Source: Capra hircus | Lineage: Eukaryota > Chordata > Mammalia > Artiodactyla > Bovidae | Length of the DNA: 64,000 nt | Reading direction: 5' to 3' | NCBI RefSeq assembly: GCF_001704415.2 | Contig: NC_030822.1 | Span: 51,887,345-51,951,344 of the forward strand | Shown here: piece by piece, positions 1 through 10,904 of the stretch | How positions within the stretch are numbered: the stretch's first letter is position 1 | Layout of the letters: each line of letters opens with the position of its first letter | Made by a program: the position numbers and the translations under genes | Notes under the pieces: generated by a model | The model's input: the letters and a program-made list of their open reading frames with translations, nothing else | Databases searched by the model: none | Told to the model about the DNA's origin: nothing

Positions 1-67
1 CTCCTGTTAGTTTCTACTGCTCCCCATCCTACTTCTCTCATGGCACCTGAAACATGTTATTGCTCTT

Positions 68-285
68 TATTTAAAATATTTTTATTGGAGGATAGTTGAT
101 CTACAATGTTATGTTTCTATTGTACAGAAAAGTGAATCAGTTATACCTACCCACATTTTTTTTCCAGATCTTCTGCCCAGTTTTTTTTTTCTTCTTCTTA
201 ACTTTTTATTTTGTATTGGAGTATAGCTGATTAACAGTGTTTTGATAGTTTCAGGTGGACAGCAAAGGGACTCAGTCATACGTAT
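68..285 (-). mobile_element. L1 3'-end fragments, two in tandem
   Basis: Two successive copies of the artiodactyl L1 3' terminus read on the minus strand (about 75-175 and 200-285; both carry a TATTGGAG.ATAG core). The block is flanked by a 17-bp direct repeat with one mismatch (51-67 and 286-302, AACATGYTATTGCTCTT), which I read as the target-site duplication. Two 3' ends inside one duplication suggest either a nested insertion or a duplicated tail. Confidence 0.75.
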
Positions 286-302
286 AACATGCTATTGCTC
301 TT

Positions 303-861
303 AATGGCTAACTTATCCATTTCTCTTGCTAGATGCCAAGCTCTTTGAAAGCAAGGACTGGATCTTATTCACTGTTATATTCCACCATACCTAGTATAGA
401 GTAGAAATTGGAGAGACTGAACATAGACATCCAGGAAGGTGCAGGAAGCCAGCCCAGAGCAAGCTGAGGGCTTGTCGAGAGCCTGTACATCCCCACATAG
501 AGGGATCCGCTTGGTGTCCATCACATCTGTGCAGTTAAAATTCAGTTCTGACTGCACATCTGCCATGAGCCCAGTGTGGGCTTGGTGCTTTATAACACTT
601 GTAGCACTTCAGTTCCCCCCGTGGTCAGCCCTGAACTTGGCCTGTGTAGACATTCAGTAAATGTGTAGGAGATTATCCGCTGTGGATTTTGTTCTCAGGG
701 GTTGCCTACTTCAGCGTATACAAAGGAAACAATTATGGAGCAGATATGATCCAATATCCCTCTGGACCACAAGCTTCTAGAGGCAAGTATTGGGTTCATT
801 TCTGCATCTGTGTCCAAGCCCCACACATCCCCACTAGGGCCTGGAGTAGCCCCTGCTTACT
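303..861. other. unique sequence, possible L2-like trace
   Basis: No gene seen. About 330-410 (AGCTCTTTGAAAGCAAGGAC...) resembles the L2 3' end on the plus strand but is too diverged to assert. The rest is unassigned. Confidence 0.4.
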
Positions 862-880
862 CAAAGATGTGAGAACTGTG

Positions 881-1050
881 CAATCCTAGGTGGCAGCCTG
901 GATGGGAGGGGAGTTTGGGGGAGCATGGATATGTGTATATATATGGCTGAGCCCCTTCACTATCCTCCTGAAACTCTCACAGCATTGTTGTGATATTAAC
1001 ATTGTTAATTAGCAATGCCCCAACATGAAATAAAATAGTTTTTTAAAAAG
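881..1050 (+). mobile_element. L1 3' end (artiodactyl), 5'-truncated
   Basis: About 170 bp of L1 3' untranslated end, starting at GGCAGCCTGGATGGGAGG and ending in an AT-rich tail (ATGAAATAAAATAG...TTAAAAAG). Flanked by a 19-bp direct repeat with two mismatches, 862-880 and 1051-1069, which fixes the limits and shows insertion by target-primed reverse transcription. Confidence 0.88.
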
Positions 1051-1069
1051 CAAAGCTGTGAGATCTGTG

Positions 1070-1399
1070 GAGCTGAATGTCTATCTGCTCTGCAGTTTGT
1101 CTTCAGATGTGACCTGAGGTGCATGCAGTGACCTATCACTTTTCCTTCAACTTTTATTAACACCACCACCTGTTCTGCTTCAATCTTGTGTTGGAGAACA
1201 GCCTTCCTTTTATATTTCTACTTGGTCTCTAGTTCTGCAGAATCCCAAAGATGTCAGTGGTTTTAAAGCCAATTTTTTAAAATGGCTCAGCTTCGTGGGA
1301 GTAAAATCAGGAAATGGTTTTCTCCCCGCTCACTGTCATTCACATCTGCTCTCTCAGACACCCCTTTTTATTCCCCATTCCCACCCCACTCCATAGGAA
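1070..1399. other. unique sequence
   Basis: AT-rich non-coding DNA; no repeat family, open frame or RNA gene recognised. Confidence 0.5.
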
Positions 1400-1510
1400 G
1401 AAAATAGTATTGTGTATATTTACACTCTACAATATGATTATTTGATAGACACATATGTTGTAGAATTATCAAGATCAAGATAATTTACACATTCGTCACC
1501 TCACTACCTC

Positions 1511-1576
1511 TGTGTATATGTCTGTGTGTGTGTGTATGTATATGTGTGTGTGTACGTGCATGTGTGTCTGTGTGTT
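1511..1576. repeat. imperfect (TG)n microsatellite
   Basis: TG/TATG dinucleotide run interrupted by TATATG, TCTG and TACG, inside the old L1 fragment. Confidence 0.9.
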
Positions 1577-1935
1577 GAGGGAGGAAAATACATGAGAGCC
1601 ACTCTCAACAACATTCAAGTATACTCTATTGTATTGAACCGTAGTCTCCAGGCTGTACTTGAGATTCTCAGAAAACAATTTCTCCTTATAATTGAAAATT
1701 TGTACCCTTTGACATACATCACCCCGTTATGCCCTCCCCTCAACCCATGGAAGCTGCCATTCTACGTAGTTTCTATGAAACTGGCTTTTTGTAAAGTTTC
1801 CACATACAAGTGGTACCATAGAGTACTTGCCTTTCTCTGCCTGGCTTATTTCACAAAGCACAGTGCTCTCCAATGTTGTATCAAATGGCAAAATTTAGTT
1901 CTTCCTCGTGGCTAAATAATGCCTGAATAATATTC

Positions 1936-1937
<2 letters not shown>

Positions 1938-1966
<29 letters not shown>
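1938..1966. repeat. (TG)14 microsatellite
   Basis: Uninterrupted TG repeat of about 14 units, directly followed by ACATACACA; likely polymorphic. Confidence 0.95.
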
Positions 1967-1968
<2 letters not shown>

Positions 1969-2104
1969 ATACACATTTTCTATATCCATTCATCCACTGA
2001 AAACCATTTAGCTTGTTTCCATATCTTAGCTATTGTGAATAGTGCTATAATGAATATGGGTGTGCAAGTACTTCTTCGAAACACTGGTTTCAATTCCTTT
2101 GGCT

Positions 2105-2301
2105 AGGGCTTACCTGATAGCTCAGTTGGTAAAGAATCTGCCTGCAACACAGGAGACCTGGGTTCGATCCCTGGGTTGGGAAGATCCCCTGGAGAAGAGA
2201 AAGGCTATCCACTCCAGTATTCTGGCCTGGAGAATTCCATGAACTTTATAGTCCATGGGGTCACAAACAGTCGGACACAACTGAGTGACTTTCACTTTCA
2301 C
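2105..2301 (+). mobile_element. Bov-tA SINE
   Basis: Complete tRNA-headed ruminant SINE: head GGCTTACCTGATAGCTCAG, B box GGTTCGATCCC, then the Bov-A part (GGAGAATTCCATG...) ending TTCACTTTCAC. Perfect 12-bp duplication ATTCCTTTGGCT at 2093-2104 and 2302-2313. It landed exactly between two opposed L1 pieces, so it is younger than both. Confidence 0.96.
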
Positions 2302-2313
2302 ATTCCTTTGGCT

Positions 2314-2795
2314 CCATACCAGTCAAACTAAAGAGTTTCTGCATAGCCAAGGAGATAACCAACAAATTAAAAAGGCAACCTATAGAACAAGATAAAATGT
2401 TTGCAAACCATATGTTCTATAAGAGGTTTATATACAAAATATGTAAAGAACTCATAAAACTCAGCAAAAAGCAAATAATCCAATTTAAAAATGGGTGAAA
2501 GACCTGAATAGTTGTTTTTCAAAGAAGACATACAAATGGGTTATAGATATATAAAAAGATGCTCAACACCACTAATTATCAGGGAAACGCAAATCAAAAC
2601 CAAAATGAGATATCACCTCACATATGTTAGGAGGGTCTTTATAAAAAGATGAGAGATAACACGTGTTGGAGAGGATGTGGAGGAAGGGAACACTGCAGCT
2701 GGGGATATACACCGGTGCACCCATCATGGGAGACAGGACGAAGGTTGCTCCAAAAATGAAAAATTGAATCACCATATGATCCTGTGACTTTTTGA
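2314..2795 (+). mobile_element. old L1, ORF2 segment, inverted part
   Basis: L1 ORF2 C-terminal region in sense on the plus strand, from GTCAAACTAAAGAGTTTCTG to CACCATATGATCC. This is the part of L1 immediately 5' of the segment at 1400-2096, in the opposite orientation. Frames are degraded. Confidence 0.82.
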
Positions 2796-2796
2796 T

Positions 2797-3420
2797 CACT
2801 CTTCATGATTAACAGTCTTTATTTTCATTTATTAAGAAGTTCAGTTCAACCTAAATCAAAATTCCAGTCTCTCATCCAATTGAAAGATCCTCCTGACTCC
2901 TCCAGCCCCAACTCGTCCCGGGCTGAGGGCCCCGCAGTGGGGAAGGGAAACAGCCTGCTGCCTGCTCGTTCTCCTGGTCTTCCCCTCCCTCCTCTTTTTT
3001 TCTGTGGTGTTCCTGGCTCTTCTGGGGTCAGGCAGGAAGATGATCTTCACACATGGGGTAAGCTGTTGGTGATTCTCTGGCTGTTGAATGACCTGGTAGA
3101 TGTCCATAAGCATGCTTTCTCTCTTGCGGGGTTTTGTGGGTTCTCTGAGACATCTTCTGGGAATCCTGCACCTGGCAGTTTCCTGGTAGGGGTGATGGGT
3201 TCCCCACTGACCTCTTATAACTCCCTCTCATCTCCAACTCCAGGGGTACCCACACAGCCTCTTTGATCTCCTCTCCTAACCAGTTCTCATTACTGTCCCT
3301 TTCAAGACAGCTCAAGCAGGGCCAGCCTCTAAAGATCCACCTGGCCCTCCGGACAAAACCTGGTATCTCCAAACTGTCTACTCAGACAGCTCCCAAGAGC
3401 TTTTCTGAGCTCACTTTGGT
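2797..3420 (-). other. unassigned, weak transcript-end-like stretch
   Basis: On the minus strand there are overlapping open frames of 114 codons (3372-3028) and 85 codons (3113-2856), followed by two AATAAA signals (complement of 2828-2833 and 2818-2823). No protein similarity is recognised, no poly(A) remnant or duplication is seen, and no splice structure was established. It could be an old processed pseudogene, a terminal exon of a non-coding transcript, or chance. Confidence 0.2.
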
Positions 3421-5177
3421 GGAATTAGAGGCAGGTCTCTGAGTCTTGATGGCTTAAGTATCCAGCCAAGGGGGGTGTCTGTCTTTCGATTTGTAGATAA
3501 CTTCTTCTTTCAACATGTGATCTTGAAGCTTCCTTCTCTTATCTTGGAGGTAGACAGAGGAAGGGAAACTCAGAGTTCTCCCAGAAAAGATGCTCAGTCT
3601 CAGGCCTCCTGCTACCCGGACTGGAGTGGCTGGGAGGTGGGGCCACAGTGACAGTTTCCCTGCCTCGTGGGCAGTCTAAGGTTATGTCTGGCAATCTGTC
3701 TATTGGACAAGGTCTTGGCAGGAAACAGATGGCACACTCAGAGGGGTAATTAAAGAGAGCTGTAGAGACTATAAATGTATGAGCAGGGTTCAGGGAACAC
3801 AAGGGAGGAGGAAAGAGTTTGAGTCTAAAGGACAAAAGGAGGGAGATGTTTCTGGAACCTTGGGAGACCCAGAGCTGTTGGACGGATACTGCAGCCTTTA
3901 GCACAGGGATACAGACACCCTCAAAGCATGCCCAAGCAGAGGAGCAACCCAGGGTAGTAAACACCCTGGTCTTTCTCCTCCTTCCCTTGGAAGGTGCCTC
4001 CCATTGGCTGAATTCAGCCCAGAGCCCAAGGGCAAGTTCCCACCACCTATAGAGGCCAGCTTGGCAGAAGCAGGGTGGAGAAGAAAAGAACTGGAGGGGC
4101 ATGTTGGGGAATATCCAGTACATGCCCCTCTCTTCACAGTGTACAGGAACTTATTACCCACTGTCCTCAGCTTGGAGCCCCAGTGAAACAAGAGCAGAAG
4201 TCCATTTGTCAGCTAATAACCCATCACACACTGGTCTGTCTCTGCCCCTCTCCACTACGCCTGACAGCATCTGCATCCCCGTTAGAGACTGCAAAATGGG
4301 AGTGGGTTTCTGTGAGCAGAGACGGCAGCCTCTCGTCTTCCATCTGCATCCTAAACCGCGTCAATACCAAGGTAGCCCGAGTCCAGCTCTGAGCTAAGAA
4401 TCGCACAGCCGCAGTGCAAAGAAGACCTGGAGTGAGATTTTGATGATCTGCCACTTCAGCTTCTCTAGGCCACGGCAGTGCTGTTCTGAGTGCACTTAAT
4501 TAAGAGCTGGCTCTGGTTGGCTGGCTGAGGAGTTCTCTTAAGAGGCAGTGGCCAGGGTTGGCAAGGAAACAAGGGATGCCCAGGATGCTCAAGGTGGAGA
4601 CAGCATTCCAATCTGATTTGGGGTAAGAGGGAAGAGGCCCATGGTGTCCTCTCCCTCCTCCTCTGCTTCTTCAAGGATGCTTCAGGAGGCATCCAGTCTA
4701 GGTGGCATGGCCTTGTCGGCAGGGCTGTGGATTGGTGCCAGCAACCAGGCTTCTCCTTGGAAGAGCTGACTTCTCCTGAAAAGGGGGACTGACTTTGAAA
4801 GTCTCATTCATCAACGTCAAGGCTCCTGCAGGGAGGACAAGGCCCCGTGTTGCTCGGGCTAAGAGGAGTAAACTCACTGATATATCAACTCCTTGTCACA
4901 CAAGCAATCATGGATCAGACAGTATCAATGTTCATCTTTTCCTCTTCTGCAACAACACAGGGTAGGATTGGGAATTTGTGGGGATGGAAGATATAACAGG
5001 GAGGAGAGGGTACTGGGCATCTCAGCTCCCAGGGAAGCTGGGGTCCCCAGCCTTGCCTGGGATGACCGGAAATGGTGGTACAAGTCAAGCCCATCTTGCA
5101 GGCTGCTGTGTGGGATGCCCAGGGCCGCTGAGCACCAACTCCATGCTGGTTAAGAGCACAGACTTTTTCATCAGACG
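3421..5177. other. unique sequence, no gene seen
   Basis: Moderately GC-rich non-repetitive DNA. A 194-codon minus-strand frame (4123-3539) and several shorter overlapping frames look like chance; none has recognisable motifs. Confidence 0.5.
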
Positions 5178-5297
5178 TTGTTCTTATTTAGTCGCTAAGT
5201 CATGTCTGACTCTTTTGCGACCCCATGGATTGTAGCCCGTCAGGCTTCTCCATCCATGGAATTTCCCAGGCAAGTATACGGGAACGGTGGCACTCAG
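5178..5297 (-). mobile_element. Bov-A/Bov-tA SINE fragment
   Basis: Reverse complement of the SINE 3' half: TTTAGTCGCTAAGTCATGTC through CCATGGAATTTCCCAGGCAA. The tRNA-derived head is missing; no duplication found. Confidence 0.88.
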
Positions 5298-6311
5298 GTT
5301 GAGTATTGCCAGATGAGTGGGGCTTAGCCAGGCAGTCCCAGTGAGGGAACTGTTCTAGACAGAGGCAATAGCCAGCACTGACCAGGGTGACAAGAGAAAG
5401 CAGTAACAGTTTTGAGATGACCAAGGGTCAGTGATGGAAGCAGAGGTGGAAGATGAGCCGGAGGGGATATCAACATATAGCTGGAAGCATCTGCCTGGCA
5501 TCCTGGCAGGATGGGGCAGCCTGATCCAAAGGACAGCCAGGAGTTTATATCATCCAATAGTCCTCCTGAACGTCATCAAGTCGTTGACCCAGGTGACTGA
5601 GGCTGTGGCCTTGGGCAGGGAGAACCCTGACCCGACCCCGCACTACTCCTTGCTGCCCTGTGTCAGGTGCTGCCCGGAGTCAGCCATGGGGGCCCCAGAC
5701 CACCATCTCTGTGCGCCCACCACCTGCTCCCTCCTCTGAGCTGCGCCTGGCTGGGCTGATGCCTGGTGCCCTGAAGAAGAGCAGGTGCCCTCCTGCTCGT
5801 GGGAGCAGGAGGCCAAGCAGAGCTGTGCCTTGGTCCCGGCTGCCAGGGACTGATGGGCCCCCCCCAGGCTACCAGACAGCCTCTCTCAGCTCAGGTTCCC
5901 CAACTTGCCCAGGCCCCTGTGACTCTGGCTAGCTTCGTGGAGGCAACAGCTGCATCCATGATCCAATTATATGTAAAGGGAAGGAAGAGGCTCTGTTCCC
6001 TCTGAACTCCCAGTGGCTGCTTTTAAGTGACAGGTCAGCTGGGTGCTGTCACAGCTGCTGCCTGCTGGGACATGCCGAGCAGAGACAGGGCTGGGGGAGG
6101 GTTTGAAAACGGGATGTCCCTGAACAGCTTAGAAGTTCCTGGCTGCTTCTATGAGTGACAAGGGTTGCCTGCCAGATAGGAAAACAAAATACTTTAATTG
6201 AATGGAAGAGGGGAACATGGGAGTATGGGACTAAACACTTAATCCAAGATCTCCATGATCTCGGTGAAGTCATTTAACCTTTCTTTGTAAATCCTCAGCT
6301 TCCTCACCTGC
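5298..6311. other. unique GC-rich sequence
   Basis: No gene or repeat recognised. A C8 run lies near 5860. Open frames of about 100 codons show no features of real proteins. Confidence 0.5.
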
Positions 6312-6323
6312 ACCATGGGCATG

Positions 6324-6538
6324 CATGCACACTGCTCAGTTGCTTTGGTCATGTCCGACTCTTTGCAACCCTATGGACTATAGCCTGCCAGGCTCTTCAG
6401 TCCGTGGGATTCTCCAGGCAAGAATACTGGAGTGGGTTGCCATGTCCTCCTCTAGGGGATCTGCTTGGCCCAGGGATCAAACCAGCGTCCCTTGCATCTC
6501 CTGCATTGGCAGGCGCATTCTTTACCACTAGCGCCACC
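6324..6538 (-). mobile_element. Bov-tA SINE
   Basis: Full-length antisense copy, tail GCTCAGTTGCTTTGGTCATG at the left and degenerate head TTTACCACTAGCGCCACC at the right. Likely duplication ACCATGGGCATG (6312-6323) / ACCTTGGGTATG (6536-6547), 10 of 12 matching. Confidence 0.93.
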
Positions 6539-6547
6539 TTGGGTATG

Positions 6548-8539
6548 ACGGCCTTACTGGTGAAAATTAACTGTGATAGTGAGCGTTTATGTTTCTCAGA
6601 CAGGGAACTCTGACCCTGGACCTAGATGGTGATACAGTGGGAGGTACATATTTTCCTAAAGCAGAAATTTTACCCAAAGATTTTTGAGAAAAGGAATCTG
6701 TTAAACAGATAAAGATATTCTGGAAATGCATATACCACGACAATGAATTATGAAGACAAAAGAGGAAACATCAAAGCAATTCTCTGCAATGCTATAAACT
6801 CTTTGGCTGCAGCCCCAGATCTCCGGGTCCCGCTCTCTGCCTCCCTGTCACTGGGAGTACATCAGCTGAACCACCCAAGAGTGCAGTGCAGGGACCCTCT
6901 CTCCATGACGGGAGACGCAGAGTGAGTGTGGCTATGAATCCACTGCCCGAAATGGATCATTCTAGGCTTTGCATCATTGGGGAACACACTGCCCAGGAAT
7001 TTAATTTCTGCTTGTGACCACAGCCATTTGGTTCATCTATCTATCTTTGCTAGAACCATAGGAAAATGGTGGGTATCCAAGGACACTTCCCCCTCCCCCG
7101 CTAGACAGTGAGTATTATGGAAATAACTCAGAAAGGAGGCTGGGGAAAGCCAGCACAGGCTAGAGGAGGCAGGAGATGACCATGGCTCAGACAGGGACAG
7201 CCCTGTAGCCCCATGGGGCTGCGAGATGTGGGACCAGAGGGCACAGAAGAAAGGGCTAAGGATGATACACTGAGAATTCTACAGAGGGGTCTCAAGACCC
7301 CTGAGCAGCTGCAGGCCAGGCAGGGAGCAAGTGCCACAAGGAGCTGAATGATGGCTCATCACTGGATACAAAAGTGACCTCTCGAAGTCCCTGCCACTTC
7401 AGTGCAGACCCAGTTTAACAATCAGTTCTCTGTTGTCCGTTGATCAAGTTCTGCCAGGTTTAAAAACGGGCGGGCTTGGTCCAGCCTTACGACCATCCTC
7501 CCTCCTCCAGGTCAGTACCACTCAGATGTCTGGGCACAGCAATCTGCTTGCTGGCAGCACATTAGCCCAGAGATGCTCAGTTTTTCCAGTGTGGCCTATG
7601 CCTGTAAGTACAGGCTACATGCAGTTTTAATGAATAACAGTGGTGATATACATTTAAAAGTATAGATTTTCAGCAGCAATACAGATGTTGAAGGGGGGAA
7701 AAAAAAGCCATCACCCCATTTAATTAATTTTACTTCTTCTGAAGTGCACAGTGATCGGCCTGGTGCTTGTCATCGATCAGTTTTGGTTAGTAGCTGAGAG
7801 TTTTGTTTTTCTAATGCTGGAAGTCTTAAAAGAAGAGTGGATTGTATTCATTTTGGCCTTCAGGTTTAAGAAGATGCTTTCCTAGAACTGCCATCCCCTG
7901 AAGATGGGCCTCAGGGCCACATATTCGGATTCACAAATTCTGGGGATCCATGGAACCAAAAGCTTTGACATTCAGAATGTCACTGTTGCTGGACCCCAAA
8001 AAAACCCCCAAACCTGTGAGAATGGCTCCTATTCATCCAAATGTGCAAATCACTTTTGAAACTCTGACTCTATTTCTACTGAATAGCTCTGCGATTCTCT
8101 GAAATACGGGATCATTCTGAGCTGGGGCATCTCATCAATGGGAAATGAGGTCTCTGGGTGTCATCTGCTCCATCCTCATCCCCTGATTGAGTCTGAAAGT
8201 CTACATGTCCTGGAACAAATCCGAATATATCCTCCCCAAACTCCTCCCACAAAGCTTCATGTTCTCTGTGTTCAGATTGCTTCAGGAAAAAAAAAAAAAA
8301 ATGTAATGAATCACAGGGATCCAATACTTTGGCATCACTTGGTGCTGAGAAAGTATTTCAGTGAGTCTGTCTGACAAGTGTCTTCCACCCAGGAAGACAG
8401 ACACAAGAATGAAGAAAAGAAACGATCTTGATGACATACTCTAATACGTTCTGTCACAAGCCCAGGCTACAAAGTTTGCGGTGCAGACTCTCACGGTGGT
8501 TAAGGCTCTTTTGACTTGAAGAACTGTTGAAACCTCCTT
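6548..8539. other. unique sequence with one poly(A) run
   Basis: No gene established. A homopolymer A run lies at 8287-8301. On the minus strand its complement makes a pyrimidine tract ending CCTGAAG, a splice-acceptor-like site, followed by an open acidic frame (about 8287-8112, containing GEDIFGFVPGHVDF); not recognised and unproven. Confidence 0.4.
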
Positions 8540-8935
8540 CCTCCCTCTTCCCTGCAGGTACACTGCCCACAAAAGGCCTTAGCTTTACACATTTCAGCAC
8601 AGCTTCTCGCACACTTTACTGGAAGGGGACAAGGCCTTATGCAACTAAGCGCATAAGATCATTAAATAAAACAAAATGCTTGATTAAAAACGTCAAGTGG
8701 ACAGCTGAGGGTCAGGTGGGACATATCTGGCCTGAAGGCTCTAAGTATATACCTATAAAAAAAGGATCCATAAAGAGCCCAGGTGGGGAATTGAAAACAT
8801 ATGTAATGGAGATTACAAGTTTCAGGGCGCCACTGCCTGAATTTCTTCAAGCTTGTTTGATGTCTTTCAGGCTCAAGATGCAGGCACAGGAACCTGCACT
8901 TCTTTCCAATGCCTGGTCCAATCTCAGCTAACATT
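8540..8935. promoter_or_regulatory. possible conserved non-coding block
   Basis: Repeat-free, AT-rich in the centre (8650-8700, with ATTAAATAAAACAAAATGC and GATTAAAAACGTCAAG) between GC-balanced flanks. A 134-codon open plus-strand frame crosses it but is lysine/serine-rich with no recognisable domain. The call rests only on sequence texture; conservation was not tested. Confidence 0.25.
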
Positions 8936-9439
8936 CAGGGCCTCTGGGCACCAGGCACTCTGTTCAGAACTTCCCTTTAAATTGCAACCAGTCCTCTGAG
9001 GAAGGGATTATTAATCCCCTCCATTTTTTTTTCCCTGGTAGTTTTAAGCTTTAATCTTCTTTGTAGGTAACAGAAGTAATGAGTTTCAAAACAGAATTTT
9101 TTTTTTAATGTTTAATATATTTCACTCAATGGCAAAGTGTTTATTTGTCCTGGAAAAATCTTACTGTTCATTTTTCTCTTTATGATTTCTCTGATTGCTG
9201 CAAAGAACAAAATCACCTGCCAATTTCACGTTTGCTCATTTCTACCGCAATGGGTAAGGCCACTTTGCATAGTGTTTGCTCTTTGGACAGTCACTTAATC
9301 CCCTTTTATTGATGAATGGTTTGGGGGAAGGGAGGGTCTTCAAGGCCAGCATTCTTTTTTTTATTTTTCAAACCTCAGCACTTCCTTACTGCCAGCTGAT
9401 ATTGTTTAAATATGTACAGTCTTGGGGAGAAATGTTCCT

Positions 9440-9540
9440 AATAGCGTAGTTCTCAAATGTCAGTGTGCTTAAGGGTCACTTGAGAAACAGGACAAGCAGG
9501 TTTGGGGTTCCTGCCACCCAGGCGTCTGATCCAGAAGGAT
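9440..9540 (+). mobile_element. MER5-type hAT fragment
   Basis: GTAGTTCTCAAATGTCAGTG... followed by AAGGGTCACTTGAGAAAC resembles the MER5 terminal and internal text. Only one end is discernible. Confidence 0.45.
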
Positions 9541-9699
9541 GGTAGATCAGGCACCCTGGTGGAGCTTGGGGTCTTCACACCTGAGATCTCCCGGCAGCAG
9601 CCCTTCCTCTGTCCCCAGGCAGACATGATCCACCTCTCCCCTGTTTTGGAAGCTCCTTCCAGGATCTTCTGATCCAGTGCCGAAACCCGGAAGCAATCC

Positions 9700-10035
9700 C
9701 TACAACTTTCCAGGACCGGCAAGAGAGAAAAAAAGAGAATAAAGAGCAAGCGGAACTCCTCCGCTCCTTCTACGTCCAATGCCAAAGGAATGACCTTTGC
9801 GAGTCTCTCCTGTAACACGCCCTTTCCCACCTCTTTTGCGGATGGGAGCGGGCGCGGCCGGGCTCCGCACTCCGCAACAAGTGCGGCTGTGACCATAATC
9901 CTCTAAGGAGAGTTTACGAGTCTGTCTCTGGCATTTAAAATTAATATACTTATTAAGAGAGCAGGAGAGTGCTTTCAGGGTAAATGCCTTTTTATTTTTT
10001 TCCCCAGGGTGAAGGCCACTTAGCTCAGATTCCAA
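9700..10035. promoter_or_regulatory. CpG-retaining block, candidate regulatory element
   Basis: Repeat-free stretch with a local CpG cluster at 9836-9885 (GGAGCGGGCGCGGCCGGG and following), then an AT-rich segment with TTTAAAATTAATATACTTAT. Minus-strand frames cross it without recognisable protein. Retained CpGs beside AT-rich motifs suggest an enhancer or a methylation-free patch; inference only. Confidence 0.3.
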
Positions 10036-10065
10036 GTCAGCTGACTTTAAGGAGCCTTGGGATGT

Positions 10066-10299
10066 TCAGGGCTTAACTGTACAGGAAGAGGATGTTCTAC
10101 ACACAGCCAGGCTGCATTTTCTCACACTGGGTTCCGGCTCCGCCCCAAGGGTCTCTGGGCAGATCGCTGCTGAGCCCTTTCTGACCCAGAATCCAGCCTC
10201 TTCAAGCTGTGCTCTCCTTGCTTCTGGTCTGCCTGGGCACTCATCCACCGGGCCTCCTGGGGCCATTCCTCTATATCCTCCCACTCTTTCTTTATCCGG
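10066..10299. other. unique sequence
   Basis: GC-rich, with GGTTCCGGCTCCGCCCCAAG at about 10131-10150, which contains a GC-box-like GGCTCCGCCCC. No transcript evidence. Confidence 0.35.
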
Positions 10300-10430
10300 T
10301 CAGTCTTAGTATTCATGCTTTCATTCATTAGTTTATCCAGCCCTTTCAGCATACCAGGCATTGGAGAGCACATGAATAATATATGTCCCCACTGTTAAGA
10401 GCTCACACTTCAGGAAATCTGCTTCAAAGG
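10300..10430 (-). mobile_element. L2 3'-end fragment
   Basis: CATTCATTAGTTTATCCAGC...CATACCAGGCATTGGAGAG...GAGCTCACACTTCAGG follows the antisense L2 3' end (age-typical divergence). Confidence 0.5.
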
Positions 10431-10474
10431 TAGAGAGATATATGCTAAAACTCTAGTTGAAATTTTACTCTTGT

Positions 10475-10700
10475 TGAGCAGTCAAACTCCTATGCATCAG
10501 TCAAAACCCTACTTAAATATGCCCAACCTACCAAACTCCTGCTTACTGGCCACCCAAGGTCAGACATTTCCCCTGTGCTTATAGCACATGGCTGTATTTC
10601 ATGGCTATTTCAGCCCCTGTCATTGCTGTGAGTATCTGTCTCCTCCTCGGCCTGTGAGGGTTTCCTAAATGTGTGTCCTTTGCTGAGCCCAGCACCCGCT
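10475..10700 (+). mobile_element. L2 fragment
   Basis: CAGTCAAAACCCTACTTAAATATG... then CTTATAGCACATGGCTGTAT resembles sense L2 shortly before its 3' end. Opposite in orientation to the neighbouring L2 piece, so a separate insertion or a rearrangement. Confidence 0.5.
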
Positions 10701-10707
10701 GTAGAAC

Positions 10708-10892
10708 AGGTTAGTGACTTTCCAACTTTTGTGAACCTAAGAACCTCCTGGAAAAGTTGTTAAAAGTACTGACCCCCCTGTTCCACCCCTAGGAGATCAG
10801 ATTCAGTAGGCCTGAGATTGAAGCTCAGGGATTGTGTTTTTCTGTGTGATTCTGGTGCAATTCTGATCTACAGACCACACTTTGATAAACCC
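10708..10892 (+). mobile_element. MER5A-type DNA transposon (hAT-Charlie)
   Basis: Near-complete non-autonomous element: TTTCCAACTTTTGTGAACCT, AGAACCTCCTGGAAAAGTTG, CAGATTCAGTAGGCCTGAG and CAGACCACACTTTGATAAACC occur in MER5A order. Confidence 0.78.
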
Positions 10893-10904
10893 TATGCCAG
10901 TGTC

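Larger units (their letters stand above)
1400..2096 (-). mobile_element. old L1, 3' part (sense on minus strand)
   Basis: Read on the minus strand this is the end of L1 ORF2 (the TTCATTATAGCACTATTCAC stretch at about 2028-2056) followed by the 3' untranslated region, down to about 1400. Frames are broken. GT repeats have expanded at 1511-1576 and 1938-1966. It forms a pair with the oppositely oriented piece at 2314-2795. Confidence 0.82.

Noticed and set aside
1526..1915. 129-codon plus-strand frame
   Set aside because: Antisense to an old L1 fragment and seeded by a TG repeat.
3539..4123. 194-codon open frame on the minus strand
   Set aside because: Cysteine/proline/serine-rich without motif; competing frames overlap on both strands.
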